A stretch of DNA of 64,000 bases from Leptospira paudalimensis (GCF_026151345.1 NZ_JAMQPR010000001.1:3544676-3608675); one strand, 5' to 3'. Positions 26,617 through 35,305 are shown, counted from the first letter of the stretch. Made by a program: numbers and translations. The notes: generated from the letters alone by a model not told the origin.

Positions 26617-29073
26617 ATGTCACTGAAACAGATCACAATCTATATTGAAGAATCTGATCATAACTTCTACAATCGGCTGTTACGTGACATAACGAACATT
26701 GAAACTTGTCATGTACATAGTTTCCCATCGATCTTAAAAATCAAACCTGGCTCTATCCAAGAATCAGCTGTGTTTTTATTTTGGAATGATTCCAATGCAA
26801 TGGAAAAACAAAAATTTATTTTTGAACATTTTCCTGAATCTCCTTATATCATTTTATCGCCTAACATTCTTTCACCAGAAGAACTATCCCAAGTTGCACA
26901 CCCTACATTTTTACATTTAGCGGAACCTACATATTCAGTAGGAAACTTGGATTTGGTATTAAACTTCGCAGAACGCTTGATAGAAGATATGAACCGATCG
27001 ATTGCCTATGATAAAATTCGCGAAAAGGTTGTGGTTTTAGAAAATGTCTTTGAAGAGTCTTTGGACATTCTAATGCAAATTGATCCAACTACCAAACAAA
27101 TCATCAATGCAAACAAACAAGCAGTTGTTGTATTGGAATATACACTAGATGAAATTATTGGCAAAGAATTTTCATACTTTATGCCACCGGTTGAAGTTGA
27201 TGAAGATGCAGAGTTTGAAGGAAACTTAATCGAAAGTGCTGCACTCAGAACAAAATCAGGTAGATTGATCCCAACAGAGTCTTCTTTCCGGTTGTTTCCA
27301 GTGAATGGTAAGATGGCGATATGGGCTACGTTCCGAGATATCACGGAACGGAAACGATCACAAGAACAAGTCAAAAACCAAAAAGCATTTTATGAATTTA
27401 TTTTGGATAATTTGGACTCTGACATTGCAGTGCTAAATTCAAATTTTGAATATGAATATACAAACCCAGTATTTTTATCCAATAAAGAAATTCGCAAATG
27501 GTTATTCAAAAAAACAGATGTTGACCTTGCTGAAAAATTAGATTTACCTCCAGAGTTTTATGAACGTAGGAAAAAATTCTTAGAAGTTGCAGCGAAAGAA
27601 AATGAAATCGTTGAATTCGAAGAACTCATCCAAGATCATAATGATAAAGTTACTTATCTCTTAAGAAAGTACATTCCTATTGACGATTCCGAAACCAAAC
27701 AAAAACGATTTATTAGTTTTGGTGTAGATATTACGGAACGTAAATTATCGGAAGAAAGAATTACCTACCTAGCTTATTATGATGCATTAACAGGACTTTC
27801 AAATCGTACTCTATTTATTGATCATGCGAACCAAGCACTCAAAAATCATAAATCAACAGAAACCTTACTCGCGTTTTACTTTTTTGATATCGATAATTTT
27901 AAATTCATCAATGATAGTTTGGGTCATACCAAAGGTGATATTTTATTACAAATGGTAGGAGCAAGACTCAAACGAGTGATGACAGAAGTGGATACCGTTG
28001 CTCGTTTTGGTGGAGATGAATTTGCAATTCTGAAAGTTGATGTTCCAAATAAAAGTGCGGCTGCTGAGTTTGCGCAAAAAATTTTAGATATCTTAAGCCA
28101 ACCATTTCATATCATGGGAAGAGATTTATTCACGACTGTCAGTATGGGAATTGCTCTTTCACCTAATGACGGTGTAACATCTGCCGAGTTACTAAAAAAT
28201 TCTGACATGGCCATGTACAAAGCAAAAGAATTAGGCAGAAATAATTATAAATTTTATACAAACGAACTCATTTTACGATCCGAAAAACGTTTGTACATTG
28301 AAAACTCACTTCGAAAGGCCATCCAAAACGAAGAGTTAATTTTATTTTTCCAACCTAAAATCTCTACGATTACCAACCAAGTTTGCGGAGCTGAGGCGCT
28401 CATCCGATGGAAACATCCAGAAAGGGGTTGGGTTCCACCAATTGAATTCATTCCCGTTGCAGAAGACTCGGGTATCATCGAGCGGATCGGGGATTGGGTT
28501 TTAGAAGAAGCTTGTCGTTTGAAAAAAACTTGGTGCGAAATGAATTTACCAAGTTTTCCACTCAGTATCAATGTGAGTGGTAAACAGCTAGCGCGTGCTA
28601 ATTGGTCTCACCGAGTACAGGCAACGATTTTACAATATGGAATCAATCCGGAAGAAATTGAGTTAGAACTCACTGAAAGTTCAATCATGGAAAATCCAGA
28701 AAAAAGCATCGAAGCATTTGAGTATTTATCCGAACTCGGGATCAAAGTTTCAATTGATGATTTTGGAACTGGTTATAGTTCCTTGAGTTATCTCAAAAAA
28801 ATCAACGCGGATGTGATCAAAATTGATCGATCCTTTGTTGTTGATTTAGAACTCAATGAAGATGATCGCGCTATTTGTAAGGCAATCATCAATATGGCAC
28901 ATTCTCTAGGTCTAGAAGTAATTGCAGAAGGTGTTGAGAACCCTGCTCAAAGGGATTTGTTACATGACTTGGGTTGTCATATGATCCAGGGGTATTTATA
29001 CAGCAAACCACTACCTGAGCCAGAATTTGTTGCGTTTGTACAAAAATTTAACGAATCCGCGAAAACAAAATAG
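26617..29073 (+). CDS. PAS-PAS-GGDEF-EAL cyclic-di-GMP protein
   Basis: An 818-residue cytoplasmic protein. Residues 1-120 look like a degenerate receiver; two PAS modules follow (about 140-245 and 260-380, each ending ITERKxSxE). The GGDEF domain (about 385-545) has FDIDNFKFINDSLGH and an intact ARFGGDEFAIL. The EAL domain (about 560-805) has GAEALIRWKHP, ELTESSIMEN, IDDFGTGYSSLSYL and DVIKIDRSF. Both catalytic centres look complete, so it could make or degrade c-di-GMP depending on the sensor state. It is followed closely by an M23 peptidase gene. Confidence 0.93.
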   Translation: MSLKQITIYIEESDHNFYNRLLRDITNIETCHVHSFPSILKIKPGSIQESAVFLFWNDSNAMEKQKFIFEHFPESPYIILSPNILSPEELSQVAHPTFLHLAEPTYSVGNLDLVLNFAERLIEDMNRSIAYDKIREKVVVLENVFEESLDILMQIDPTTKQIINANKQAVVVLEYTLDEIIGKEFSYFMPPVEVDEDAEFEGNLIESAALRTKSGRLIPTESSFRLFPVNGKMAIWATFRDITERKRSQEQVKNQKAFYEFILDNLDSDIAVLNSNFEYEYTNPVFLSNKEIRKWLFKKTDVDLAEKLDLPPEFYERRKKFLEVAAKENEIVEFEELIQDHNDKVTYLLRKYIPIDDSETKQKRFISFGVDITERKLSEERITYLAYYDALTGLSNRTLFIDHANQALKNHKSTETLLAFYFFDIDNFKFINDSLGHTKGDILLQMVGARLKRVMTEVDTVARFGGDEFAILKVDVPNKSAAAEFAQKILDILSQPFHIMGRDLFTTVSMGIALSPNDGVTSAELLKNSDMAMYKAKELGRNNYKFYTNELILRSEKRLYIENSLRKAIQNEELILFFQPKISTITNQVCGAEALIRWKHPERGWVPPIEFIPVAEDSGIIERIGDWVLEEACRLKKTWCEMNLPSFPLSINVSGKQLARANWSHRVQATILQYGINPEEIELELTESSIMENPEKSIEAFEYLSELGIKVSIDDFGTGYSSLSYLKKINADVIKIDRSFVVDLELNEDDRAICKAIINMAHSLGLEVIAEGVENPAQRDLLHDLGCHMIQGYLYSKPLPEPEFVAFVQKFNESAKTK

Positions 29074-29088
29074 CCGAAATTTGGAGAG

Positions 29089-30060
29089 ATGGTTCGTTAT
29101 TTTTCTATATTCTTCATAATCATTTTCTTTGTCCAAGCAGTACCTGCTGAATCACGTGAAAATAAAAAGAAATCTCCCAAACATACAACGTCTTCAGGAA
29201 ATTATTTTGTAAAAAAAGAAGAGAAAAATTTTTCGCTTCTAATGGAAGCTCGCAGGTTTGGTCGGGGTGAAGTAATTTTTTTACGATTAACTCCAAAAGA
29301 TAAGAAATGGATCAATGAATCCTACAAAGTGAGTTGGTTAGGAAAAGACGTCATATTAACCAAACGCGAAAATAGTATGATCGCATTTTTACCAATCTCT
29401 CCAGACACTCCAGCAGGAGCGATGACCTTAGAGATAGTTTCCAAAATCTTTTTTGTCAAACGTGGCCAAAAACAATACCAAATTATCTTGGAACCAACCA
29501 AGTTCCAAGTGATCAAAAAAAACCAACAAATCAAAGTCGATGAAAAGTTTGTCACAAAGGAATTGCCAAAGGAAGTCTTAGATTTTATCCAAGAATGTAA
29601 AAACGCAAAAGAATTAGCATTTTCAAAATCGAGCCAATTACAATTCCAAAAGAATTTTAAAAATCCTTTAGAGTCTATTTACATCACAAGTAAATTCTAT
29701 GTAAGACGAGATTATAATAACAAACAAGGTCGCCCTCACGGTGGTGTTGATTTTAGAGGGAAAACAGGAACACCTGTGTATGCGATTCAAGATGGAACAG
29801 TTGTTTTAGCACAAAAAACTTATTATGAAGGAAATTTTACCATCATCGATCATGGGAATAAAATCTTTTCTTTTTATATGCACCAAGATGAGATTAAAGT
29901 GAAAGTTGGTGAACAAGTGAAACAAGGACAGCAGATTGGAACAGTAGGAACTACTGGTATGTCCACTGGCCCTCACTTACACTTGGGTGCAAAAATTAAT
30001 GGAGTGTTAGTTGATCCACTTTCACTCATTGCGTTACAATCAATTTCTGAATCGAATTGA
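29089..30060 (+). CDS. M23-family (LytM) exported metallopeptidase
   Basis: A 323-residue protein with a signal peptide (cut near VPA), a basic Ser/Lys-rich linker, a ~130-residue beta region, and a C-terminal LytM domain. The zinc motif is HGGVDFRG (H-x3-D) and the catalytic GPHLHLG; TTGMSTGPHLH is intact. Members cleave peptidoglycan cross-bridges or activate amidases. It lies 15 bp after the GGDEF/EAL gene and its end overlaps the opposing gene by 21 bp. Confidence 0.88.
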   Translation: MVRYFSIFFIIIFFVQAVPAESRENKKKSPKHTTSSGNYFVKKEEKNFSLLMEARRFGRGEVIFLRLTPKDKKWINESYKVSWLGKDVILTKRENSMIAFLPISPDTPAGAMTLEIVSKIFFVKRGQKQYQIILEPTKFQVIKKNQQIKVDEKFVTKELPKEVLDFIQECKNAKELAFSKSSQLQFQKNFKNPLESIYITSKFYVRRDYNNKQGRPHGGVDFRGKTGTPVYAIQDGTVVLAQKTYYEGNFTIIDHGNKIFSFYMHQDEIKVKVGEQVKQGQQIGTVGTTGMSTGPHLHLGAKINGVLVDPLSLIALQSISESN

Positions 30061-31080
30061 TGCCAAAAATTCACGAATGACTGATTCGTGAATTTCTCCT
30101 TTTTCTAAATTTTCAGTAATATGTAACAAAAGTTTATCGTGATTATTTGTTTCTATGATCATAAAACCGGTTTTTGAATAACGGGGCCGTAACAAATCAT
30201 AAAATGTCCAAAATTTACTGACTAAGATAAATTCTTCGATTTCTTTTTGTTGGATTTCTTGTAAGTCCTCGATGTCACCTTTACTGACTTGTATTTTTAA
30301 AAATTCTGAAAATTCCTGGATCGCTTGTTCTTTTTGAAACCCAACGTAATCAGGAAAATAAAAAATCCTTACAAATGGATACCGTTCTGCATCATGATCG
30401 CTAAATGATAAGAGACCAGCAATTTGACCTACACCCGTTTTGTTTTCCAAGGTTAAATCATCTGGTTTATAAAAAAACATTCCCTCTGGTAAAGTAAATC
30501 CAAATTGAAGTTCTTCATTCCAATGTTCTTTTTCATTGATGATAACCCAATTGTTTAAGTTTTTTTCTTCTATTTGGTATTTGTTTTTAAAGAGTAAATA
30601 GGCAGATAAAACTTCAGCACCTTGTAACGCTTTAAATGAAATGAATGCATTACTCGCCACAAGACAAAATGCGAGTAAAAGCCTAGCATATTCTGTTAAT
30701 TGTAAAATACGAATGAAAAATGCGATGATAACAAAGATAAATAAAAAGACGGTGCCTGCTTCAAAAATTAACACTTCTGCTAACCAAAGAGCAAAGATAA
30801 AGAGGATTAACACTCCAATTTCAACCAATGGATGAAACGTTTCTCTCCAGTACAATTGGATGATGTATAAACTTATGTAAGTAATGAGAAGTCCGACGAA
30901 TAAAGAGACCAAACATAAAACTAACACATAATGCCATGGAAGATGGGATTCGTGATAAACGAAAAATGGTATCACCAAAATCGCATACAATACGAGTAAA
31001 TTTCTTGTGGTGCTAGGTGAGATAAATCGGACAAAGAAACCACTTGCCTGATTTTTGATTTTGTTTAGTATTTGGTTCAT
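30040..31080 (-). CDS. integral membrane protein of unknown function
   Basis: About 346 residues. Five or six predicted helices fill the N-terminal half (LLVLYAILVIPFFVY, YVLVLCLVSLFVGLLITYI, LIFEAGTVFLFIFVIIAFF and others), then a ~170-residue soluble domain follows. I see no recognised motif. The ATG at 31080 overlaps the divergent start at 31079 (CATG). An in-frame GTG at 31092 with a weak AAAGAAG is the alternative. The 3' end overlaps the M23 gene. Confidence 0.65.
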   Translation of the reverse strand: MNQILNKIKNQASGFFVRFISPSTTRNLLVLYAILVIPFFVYHESHLPWHYVLVLCLVSLFVGLLITYISLYIIQLYWRETFHPLVEIGVLILFIFALWLAEVLIFEAGTVFLFIFVIIAFFIRILQLTEYARLLLAFCLVASNAFISFKALQGAEVLSAYLLFKNKYQIEEKNLNNWVIINEKEHWNEELQFGFTLPEGMFFYKPDDLTLENKTGVGQIAGLLSFSDHDAERYPFVRIFYFPDYVGFQKEQAIQEFSEFLKIQVSKGDIEDLQEIQQKEIEEFILVSKFWTFYDLLRPRYSKTGFMIIETNNHDKLLLHITENLEKGEIHESVIREFLASIRFRN

Positions 31081-31693
31081 GTCAGCAATCACAGACTTCT
31101 TTCAAAAAATCCAAAACCAAATTGTTGAAATCCAAACCACGATCAATCAGATCAAAACCAGTTGGGAAAACTTTCAAAAGTTTTGGGATTTATTTTTTAC
31201 ATTAGTCCCTTGGGAAGTTCTCCTTTTACTGATCTTTTCTGTCATCCTCCTTTCTATTTTTAACTCAATCTCTCCTAGTACACCGAAAACCAATTTGACT
31301 ATTTCGGTTGTTTTACTTTCTGCACTTTGGCTTTACTTCTGGGGTTTGTTCGCCAAAGAAGTAACCTATAGCAAGGTCATCATTGCTTCGTTGTATATCC
31401 TTGTGCCTTTACATGCTATTGGTATGGGCCAATGGCTCTATGGTATTGGCAAAAAGGTGTATTGGAAAAAAAGACGAATTGCTCCCAAACAATGGGATGC
31501 AGCTCTCCACCAAGTATCACTTGACTACCACGAGTTTATGGGCAAAGCACATGGTTTTCACAATGTGATCCAAGAAAATCGTGACTCCATTCAAAAAGAA
31601 ATCGAACGATTGGAACAATCCTTACAAGGGATCAAAGGACTGTTACTCCAAAAGAAGTCGGTGGAGTCGGAAAACAAAGATACGAACGGTTAA
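31079..31693 (+). CDS. membrane protein with C-terminal coiled coil, unknown function
   Basis: A protein of ~204 residues. After an amphipathic N-terminal helix (ITDFFQKIQNQIVEIQTTINQI) come three or four hydrophobic segments (VLLLLIFSVILLSIF, ISVVLLSALWLYFWGLF, IIASLYILVPLHAIGMGQWLY), then a basic stretch (KKVYWKKRRIA) and a C-terminal coiled coil (IQKEIERLEQSLQGIKG). No family is recognised. The start codon overlaps the divergent gene's, and neither has a convincing ribosome site. Confidence 0.6.
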   Translation: MSAITDFFQKIQNQIVEIQTTINQIKTSWENFQKFWDLFFTLVPWEVLLLLIFSVILLSIFNSISPSTPKTNLTISVVLLSALWLYFWGLFAKEVTYSKVIIASLYILVPLHAIGMGQWLYGIGKKVYWKKRRIAPKQWDAALHQVSLDYHEFMGKAHGFHNVIQENRDSIQKEIERLEQSLQGIKGLLLQKKSVESENKDTNG

Positions 31694-31787
31694 TTTTAAC
31701 ACTTGGATTGGGGAATCTTAATATAATTTTCAGTTTCTTTCATTGATTTTGAAACCCCAATGGATTTTACCTTTCTAATTTTGTTGC

Positions 31788-32783
31788 TCACTCCATTGTC
31801 AAAAGTTTGGTTCCACCAATTACTTTTGGATAAAACCCAAGTGGGAATTGTGTATCATAGTCATGAGCAGGGATGACTTTGAGTCCTGGGTTATCGATTA
31901 GAAGCTGATGGACACGGGCAATTTCTTCTCCTAACTCTTTTGTATCAAAATCGACAATCCATCTTGCGCCACGAGGTTTGTGTTTGAGATTCACAAATCC
32001 TTCTTTTCGCCAAACAATATCACCTGTTAAAAAGTATGTTTCTCCATTTTCTGTATGTAAAAATAAACCAACTGAACCTTCACTGTGACCTTTCATAGGA
32101 ACAAAAACAACAGTTCCATCTCCATACCAATCGATACTTTTCGCATAAGAAGCATAAGGTGTATTCGTAAAATTTAAATATTTCCATTTTACAGATTCAC
32201 CTTCAAATTGCGAAGGAATGTAACCTAGTTCGATCTTTGGATTGTTTAATTCTTCTTTTACACTATGAATGTTTGCATTTGGAAAATCCTTAAGCCCACT
32301 GGCATGGTCCCAATGTAGGTGTGAAAAAAATACATCTTCAATCGAATTGATATTAACATTATTGGATTGTAATTGTGATTTTGTCGTTTCATTCAGTTTA
32401 TATTCCATTAATAGTTTTAAGTAAAAAGGAAATACCGTGAACTGTTCTTCGATATTGGTTCCAAGGCCAGTATCAAAAAGAAAATTTCCCTTCGGGTGTT
32501 GGATGTAAAAACTAGAATGAGAAACAGTGACTATATTCAAAATTGAGCCACCTTCAATCACAAACCCTTCAAGAGTTTTTGCTTCTCCTGTTTTTAAGAT
32601 GGAAAATACCAAACTGGATTTAGCCTTCGGTTTTGGAATTTGGTTTATGCTTGGATTGGAAGTTAAATCCATTTGGATGGTTTCATTCGGATATCCTAAA
32701 AAATACAATGTAAAACATACCAAGACAATGATGGTAAGTATCGAGATGGACTTTTGTTTTGATAGAGGTTTCATTTGTTTCAT
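31788..32783 (-). CDS. membrane-anchored metallo-beta-lactamase-fold hydrolase
   Basis: A 331-residue protein. One N-terminal helix (about residues 13-30) anchors a periplasmic MBL domain with FSHLHWDHASG (HxHxDH), GHSEGSVGL, YFLTGDIVW and PAHDYD (last His). These are the two-metal ligands of the glyoxalase II/lactonase superfamily; N-acyl-homoserine lactonase is one possible activity, not proven. It lies downstream of a TetR gene on the same strand with 56 bp between, so TetR control is plausible. Confidence 0.85.
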   Translation of the reverse strand: MKQMKPLSKQKSISILTIIVLVCFTLYFLGYPNETIQMDLTSNPSINQIPKPKAKSSLVFSILKTGEAKTLEGFVIEGGSILNIVTVSHSSFYIQHPKGNFLFDTGLGTNIEEQFTVFPFYLKLLMEYKLNETTKSQLQSNNVNINSIEDVFFSHLHWDHASGLKDFPNANIHSVKEELNNPKIELGYIPSQFEGESVKWKYLNFTNTPYASYAKSIDWYGDGTVVFVPMKGHSEGSVGLFLHTENGETYFLTGDIVWRKEGFVNLKHKPRGARWIVDFDTKELGEEIARVHQLLIDNPGLKVIPAHDYDTQFPLGFYPKVIGGTKLLTME

Positions 32784-32839
32784 TTCCTATATTTGATTGT
32801 AACTTTGATTTTGAATTCTAGATGAAATCGTTTTTCATT

Positions 32840-33421
32840 TTAAGTTTTTAGCAAAAGATCTGCTGTTTTTTGCGCCATTCGAAGGGGTTCGGGAGACTTT
32901 TGGAGTTTTGATAAGAGAAGGGCTCCTTCCCATAAGGAAAGGATGGAAACAGAAAGTGTTTTTGCAACTCTCGGGTTGTACCCATTTTGAATTAGATAAG
33001 ATTCAATTGTTTTTGACCATAAAACATACACCTCTTTACAAGCATTTGCCACTGGGATTGATTGATTCGCGGCTTCCATTGCTGTCGTGGCAATGGGACA
33101 TCCTTTTCTGTAATCACTTGTTACAATCCGATCTTCCAAAGCAGAGAACACTTGTTTGATGGCATGAGTTGGACTTTCACTTTTTGAGAGTATAAGATGA
33201 AAAAATTCATTTAATTGTACTCCCGAGTGTAAGATGGCAAGACTCGTCAGTTCCTCCTTCCCACCAGGAAAGTGAAAGTACAGTGAACCTTTCGGAGTAT
33301 TTGTTTCCTTTCCCAATTCGCTGAGGCCTGTTGTTTCATACCCGTTTTCTTCCAAAAGTCCGGCCATGACCTCAATGATCCTTTGTTTGGTAACACTTCC
33401 CTTTTTGCCCACAAAACCCAT
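32840..33421 (-). CDS. TetR/AcrR-family transcriptional regulator
   Basis: A 193-residue repressor-type protein. The N-terminal helix-turn-helix is TKQRIIEVMAGLLEENGYETTGLSELGKETNTPKGSLYFHFPGGKEEL (about residues 11-58). The ligand domain contains GCPIATTAMEA, as in the YxaF/LmrA-like TetR group. No Shine-Dalgarno precedes the ATG, so the transcript may be leaderless. A GACCGGTC palindrome lies 18 bp upstream. The MBL-fold hydrolase gene is its likely co-transcribed target. Confidence 0.9.
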   Translation of the reverse strand: MGFVGKKGSVTKQRIIEVMAGLLEENGYETTGLSELGKETNTPKGSLYFHFPGGKEELTSLAILHSGVQLNEFFHLILSKSESPTHAIKQVFSALEDRIVTSDYRKGCPIATTAMEAANQSIPVANACKEVYVLWSKTIESYLIQNGYNPRVAKTLSVSILSLWEGALLLSKLQKSPEPLRMAQKTADLLLKT

Positions 33422-33436
33422 TCGTTAAGAAAATAA

Positions 33437-33448
33437 TAGACCGGTCAA
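33437..33448. promoter_or_regulatory. candidate TetR operator
   Basis: TAGACCGGTCAA contains the perfect 8-bp palindrome GACCGGTC (33439-33446), just upstream of the TetR start. TetR-family half-sites of the GACC/GGTC type are common, so autoregulation is a reasonable inference. Confidence 0.4.
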
Positions 33449-33540
33449 CATAAAAAATGCCCATCTCCTGTGCGTAACAAAATTTGGCAGAAGGTGGGAA
33501 ATTTCTCCCAGAATAAATCTCATTGTTTTTTTCAGAGTCC

Positions 33541-33548
33541 GCCGATAA
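33541..33548 (+). promoter_or_regulatory. sigma-28-like -10 element upstream of fliG
   Basis: GCCGATAA is identical to the enterobacterial FliA -10 consensus and lies 29 bp before the fliG ATG. A TAAA-type -35 is not at the standard distance, so the promoter call is tentative. Confidence 0.35.
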
Positions 33549-33577
33549 ACTAAGTAGTACGGATTTCGGGACGAAGT

Positions 33578-34591
33578 ATGATCAATAAGAAGCCATCGCT
33601 CACAGGAAGACAAAAGGCCGCCATCTTTTTGGTTGCGGTTGGAAACGAAGTGGCCTCCGAAATCTTTAAACACCTTCGTGAAGATGAGATCGAACAAATC
33701 ACGTTCGAAATTGCTCGTTTAGATAAAATCACTCCTGAAGACAAAGAGAAGGTACTCGTTGAGTTCAATGAACTCATGATGGCACAAGAGTTTATCACAA
33801 ATGGTGGTATTGACTTTGCACGGGGACTACTTGAAAAAGCACTCGGGAACCAAAAAGCCATAGATATCATTAACCGGCTCACTTCGTCTCTGCAAGTTAG
33901 GCCCTTTGACTTCATTCGTAGAACAGACCCGGCCCACCTTCTCAACTTTATCCAGGGGGAGCACCCTCAGACCATCGCCCTTATTTTATCCTATTTGGAT
34001 CCGCAAAAAGCATCCAATATCCTTTCGAACCTTCCACACCAAATCCAAGCGGAAGTGGCAAAACGGATTGCAACGATGGACCGTGTTTCACCAGACGTAC
34101 TTCGCGAGGTAGAACGTGTGTTAGAGCGTAAACTCTCTACTCTTGCTTCTGAAGATTATACTTCTGCTGGGGGTATTGATTCTGTGGTGGAAATTTTGAA
34201 CTTAGTAGACCGCGGAACAGAAAAAACCATCATCGAAGCCTTGGAAGAAGAAGACCCGGAACTTGCCGAAGAGATCAAAAAACGAATGTTCGTATTCGAA
34301 GATATCGTTTTACTCGATGACCGTGCGATACAAAAGGTAATGCGAGAAGTCGATAACACAGATTTGGCGAAAGCACTCAAGTCCGTAGATTCCGAAGTAC
34401 AAGATAAAATCTTTAAAAACATGTCCAAACGTGCTGCCAACTTACTCCGAGAGGATATGGACTTTATGGGACCTGTTCGTTTGAAAGACGTGGAAGACGC
34501 TCAGCAAAAAATTGTAAACATCATCCGTAAACTGGAAGAAGCGGGCGAGATCGTTGTGGCTCGTGCGGGAGAAGACGAACTTGTGGTTTAG
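33578..34591 (+). CDS. fliG: flagellar motor switch protein FliG
   Basis: A 337-residue rotor protein joining the MS-ring to the C-ring and contacting the stator. Visible are FliG-N (LTGRQKAAIFLVAVGNEVASEIFKHL), the EHPQTIALILSYL middle-domain motif and the C-terminal torque helix region with charged residues (VLLDDRAIQKVMREVDNTDLAKALKS). The length is normal for FliG. It stands outside any flagellar operon here, which fits the scattered motility genes of leptospires (several fliG copies are usual). A terminator overlaps its 3' end. Confidence 0.97.
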   Translation: MINKKPSLTGRQKAAIFLVAVGNEVASEIFKHLREDEIEQITFEIARLDKITPEDKEKVLVEFNELMMAQEFITNGGIDFARGLLEKALGNQKAIDIINRLTSSLQVRPFDFIRRTDPAHLLNFIQGEHPQTIALILSYLDPQKASNILSNLPHQIQAEVAKRIATMDRVSPDVLREVERVLERKLSTLASEDYTSAGGIDSVVEILNLVDRGTEKTIIEALEEEDPELAEEIKKRMFVFEDIVLLDDRAIQKVMREVDNTDLAKALKSVDSEVQDKIFKNMSKRAANLLREDMDFMGPVRLKDVEDAQQKIVNIIRKLEEAGEIVVARAGEDELVV

Positions 34592-34606
34592 TCCACAGGT
34601 TTCGTT
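34576..34606 (+). terminator. terminator overlapping the fliG stop
   Basis: AACTTGTGG (34578-34586) pairs with CCACAGGTT (34593-34601) through one G-U, and the stem extends with ACG/CGT, leaving a 6-nt loop that includes the TAG stop. A T-rich tract (TTCGAATTTTTCTTT) follows. Confidence 0.6.
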
Positions 34607-34618
34607 TCGAATTTTTCT

Positions 34619-35107
34619 TTAGTTACTTCGGTTGCTAAATTTTCCCCACTTCGGTGGAAATTCAACAAGCGCATCCTTTGTGCTAATTTCACCACGTTCC
34701 AATTTTTGATTGAGTGTGATGAGTTTGTGTAAACTTCCCATGGAAAAGGAAAGTTCTGTCACATCAAAATCATCTAATCGCACTTTGGCATTCCGACAGA
34801 AAAGTTTGAGTTCTGAAAGTATCAAAGTGACTCTCGCATTGGCATAACGAGCTACAATCTCTTCAAATTCTTCCTCATTAAAAAATTCTCTTTCTAAATC
34901 GTAATCAAATTCATTTCGAATGAGATCAATGAGTGATAGACCAAGCTCTTTAGAGACCAAAACGACATAATCAAATTTAGAGCGGATCCAATCTTCTGAT
35001 TCCAATAACTCAATAGCTGATCGTGGAATATTCAATTTTTCTGATAATTGAATGCGTGTGAGATTTCTTCTCTCTCTATAATTTCTGAAATGATTTAATT
35101 TTTCCAT
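34619..35107 (-). CDS. XRE-family helix-turn-helix regulator
   Basis: A 162-residue protein. Residues 1-60 form a Cro/C1-type HTH (FRNYRERRNLTRIQLSEKLNIPRSAIELLESEDW). The rest is helical and charged, rich in Glu/Asp at 75-95, and has no recognised ligand domain. The Shine-Dalgarno GGGAA lies 4 nt before the ATG. A TACAAT -10 (35128-35123) is followed by a short leader. The large inverted repeat at 35131-35180 overlaps its predicted promoter, so negative autoregulation is likely. Confidence 0.82.
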   Translation of the reverse strand: MEKLNHFRNYRERRNLTRIQLSEKLNIPRSAIELLESEDWIRSKFDYVVLVSKELGLSLIDLIRNEFDYDLEREFFNEEEFEEIVARYANARVTLILSELKLFCRNAKVRLDDFDVTELSFSMGSLHKLITLNQKLERGEISTKDALVEFPPKWGKFSNRSN

Positions 35108-35130
35108 GAGTTCCCAAAAAAAATTGTAAA

Positions 35131-35180
35131 AAACCGTTATTTACGTTCTGAAAAGGCTCCAAAAACGTTAAGAACGGTTT
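35131..35180. promoter_or_regulatory. large inverted repeat (candidate operator of the XRE regulator)
   Basis: AAACCGTTATTTACGTT (35131-35147) and AACGTTAAGAACGGTTT (35164-35180) are 17-bp inverted arms matching at 15 positions, with a 16-bp spacer. The left arm sits in the spacer of the predicted leftward promoter. The right arm covers the -35 position of a rightward TATAAG promoter. Confidence 0.65.
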
Positions 35181-35197
35181 GGATGTATAAGATTCGC

Positions 35198-35251
35198 ATG
35201 GATAAGGTTGACTTAGATTGGAAAATTTGCGTTACGCTGAATTTACGCTAA
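35198..35251 (+). CDS. 17-codon mini-ORF upstream of a terminator
   Basis: ATG at 35198 opens MDKVDLDWKICVTLNLR, closing with TAA 12 nt before a strong terminator. A TATAAG hexamer (35186-35191) ends 6 nt before the ATG, so any transcript would be leaderless or nearly so. It contains a tandem near-repeat (TTACGCTGAAT/TTACGCTAAAT). It could be a leader peptide, a signalling mini-protein divergent from the XRE regulator, or simply part of a small RNA. Confidence 0.3.
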   Translation: MDKVDLDWKICVTLNLR

Positions 35252-35263
35252 ATTTCCTTTCTG

Positions 35264-35305
35264 GAGCCACCACCGATGTTACCGTAGGTGGTGTGCTCGT
35301 TTTTT
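35264..35305 (+). terminator. strong terminator with no large gene before it
   Basis: GAGC-CACCACC (35264-35274) pairs with GGTGGTG-T-GCTC (35287-35298, one bulge), with a 12-nt loop, then GTTTTTT. No recognised + strand gene precedes it after fliG, so it implies a short transcript of about 70-110 nt or an attenuator ahead of the GlpQ-like gene at 35470. The stretch 35306-35469 shows nothing else recognisable apart from a possible Shine-Dalgarno. Confidence 0.75.

Noticed and set aside
31707..31761. ATTGGGG/CCCCAAT long-range dyad after the coiled-coil membrane protein gene
   Set aside because: Only 7 bp with a 41-nt loop and no T tract; within chance for this AT-rich region.
32840..33421. 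TetR gene as regulator of the RND efflux operon
   Set aside because: It is 29 kb away and its own upstream palindrome (GACCGGTC) differs from the dyad before the efflux genes.
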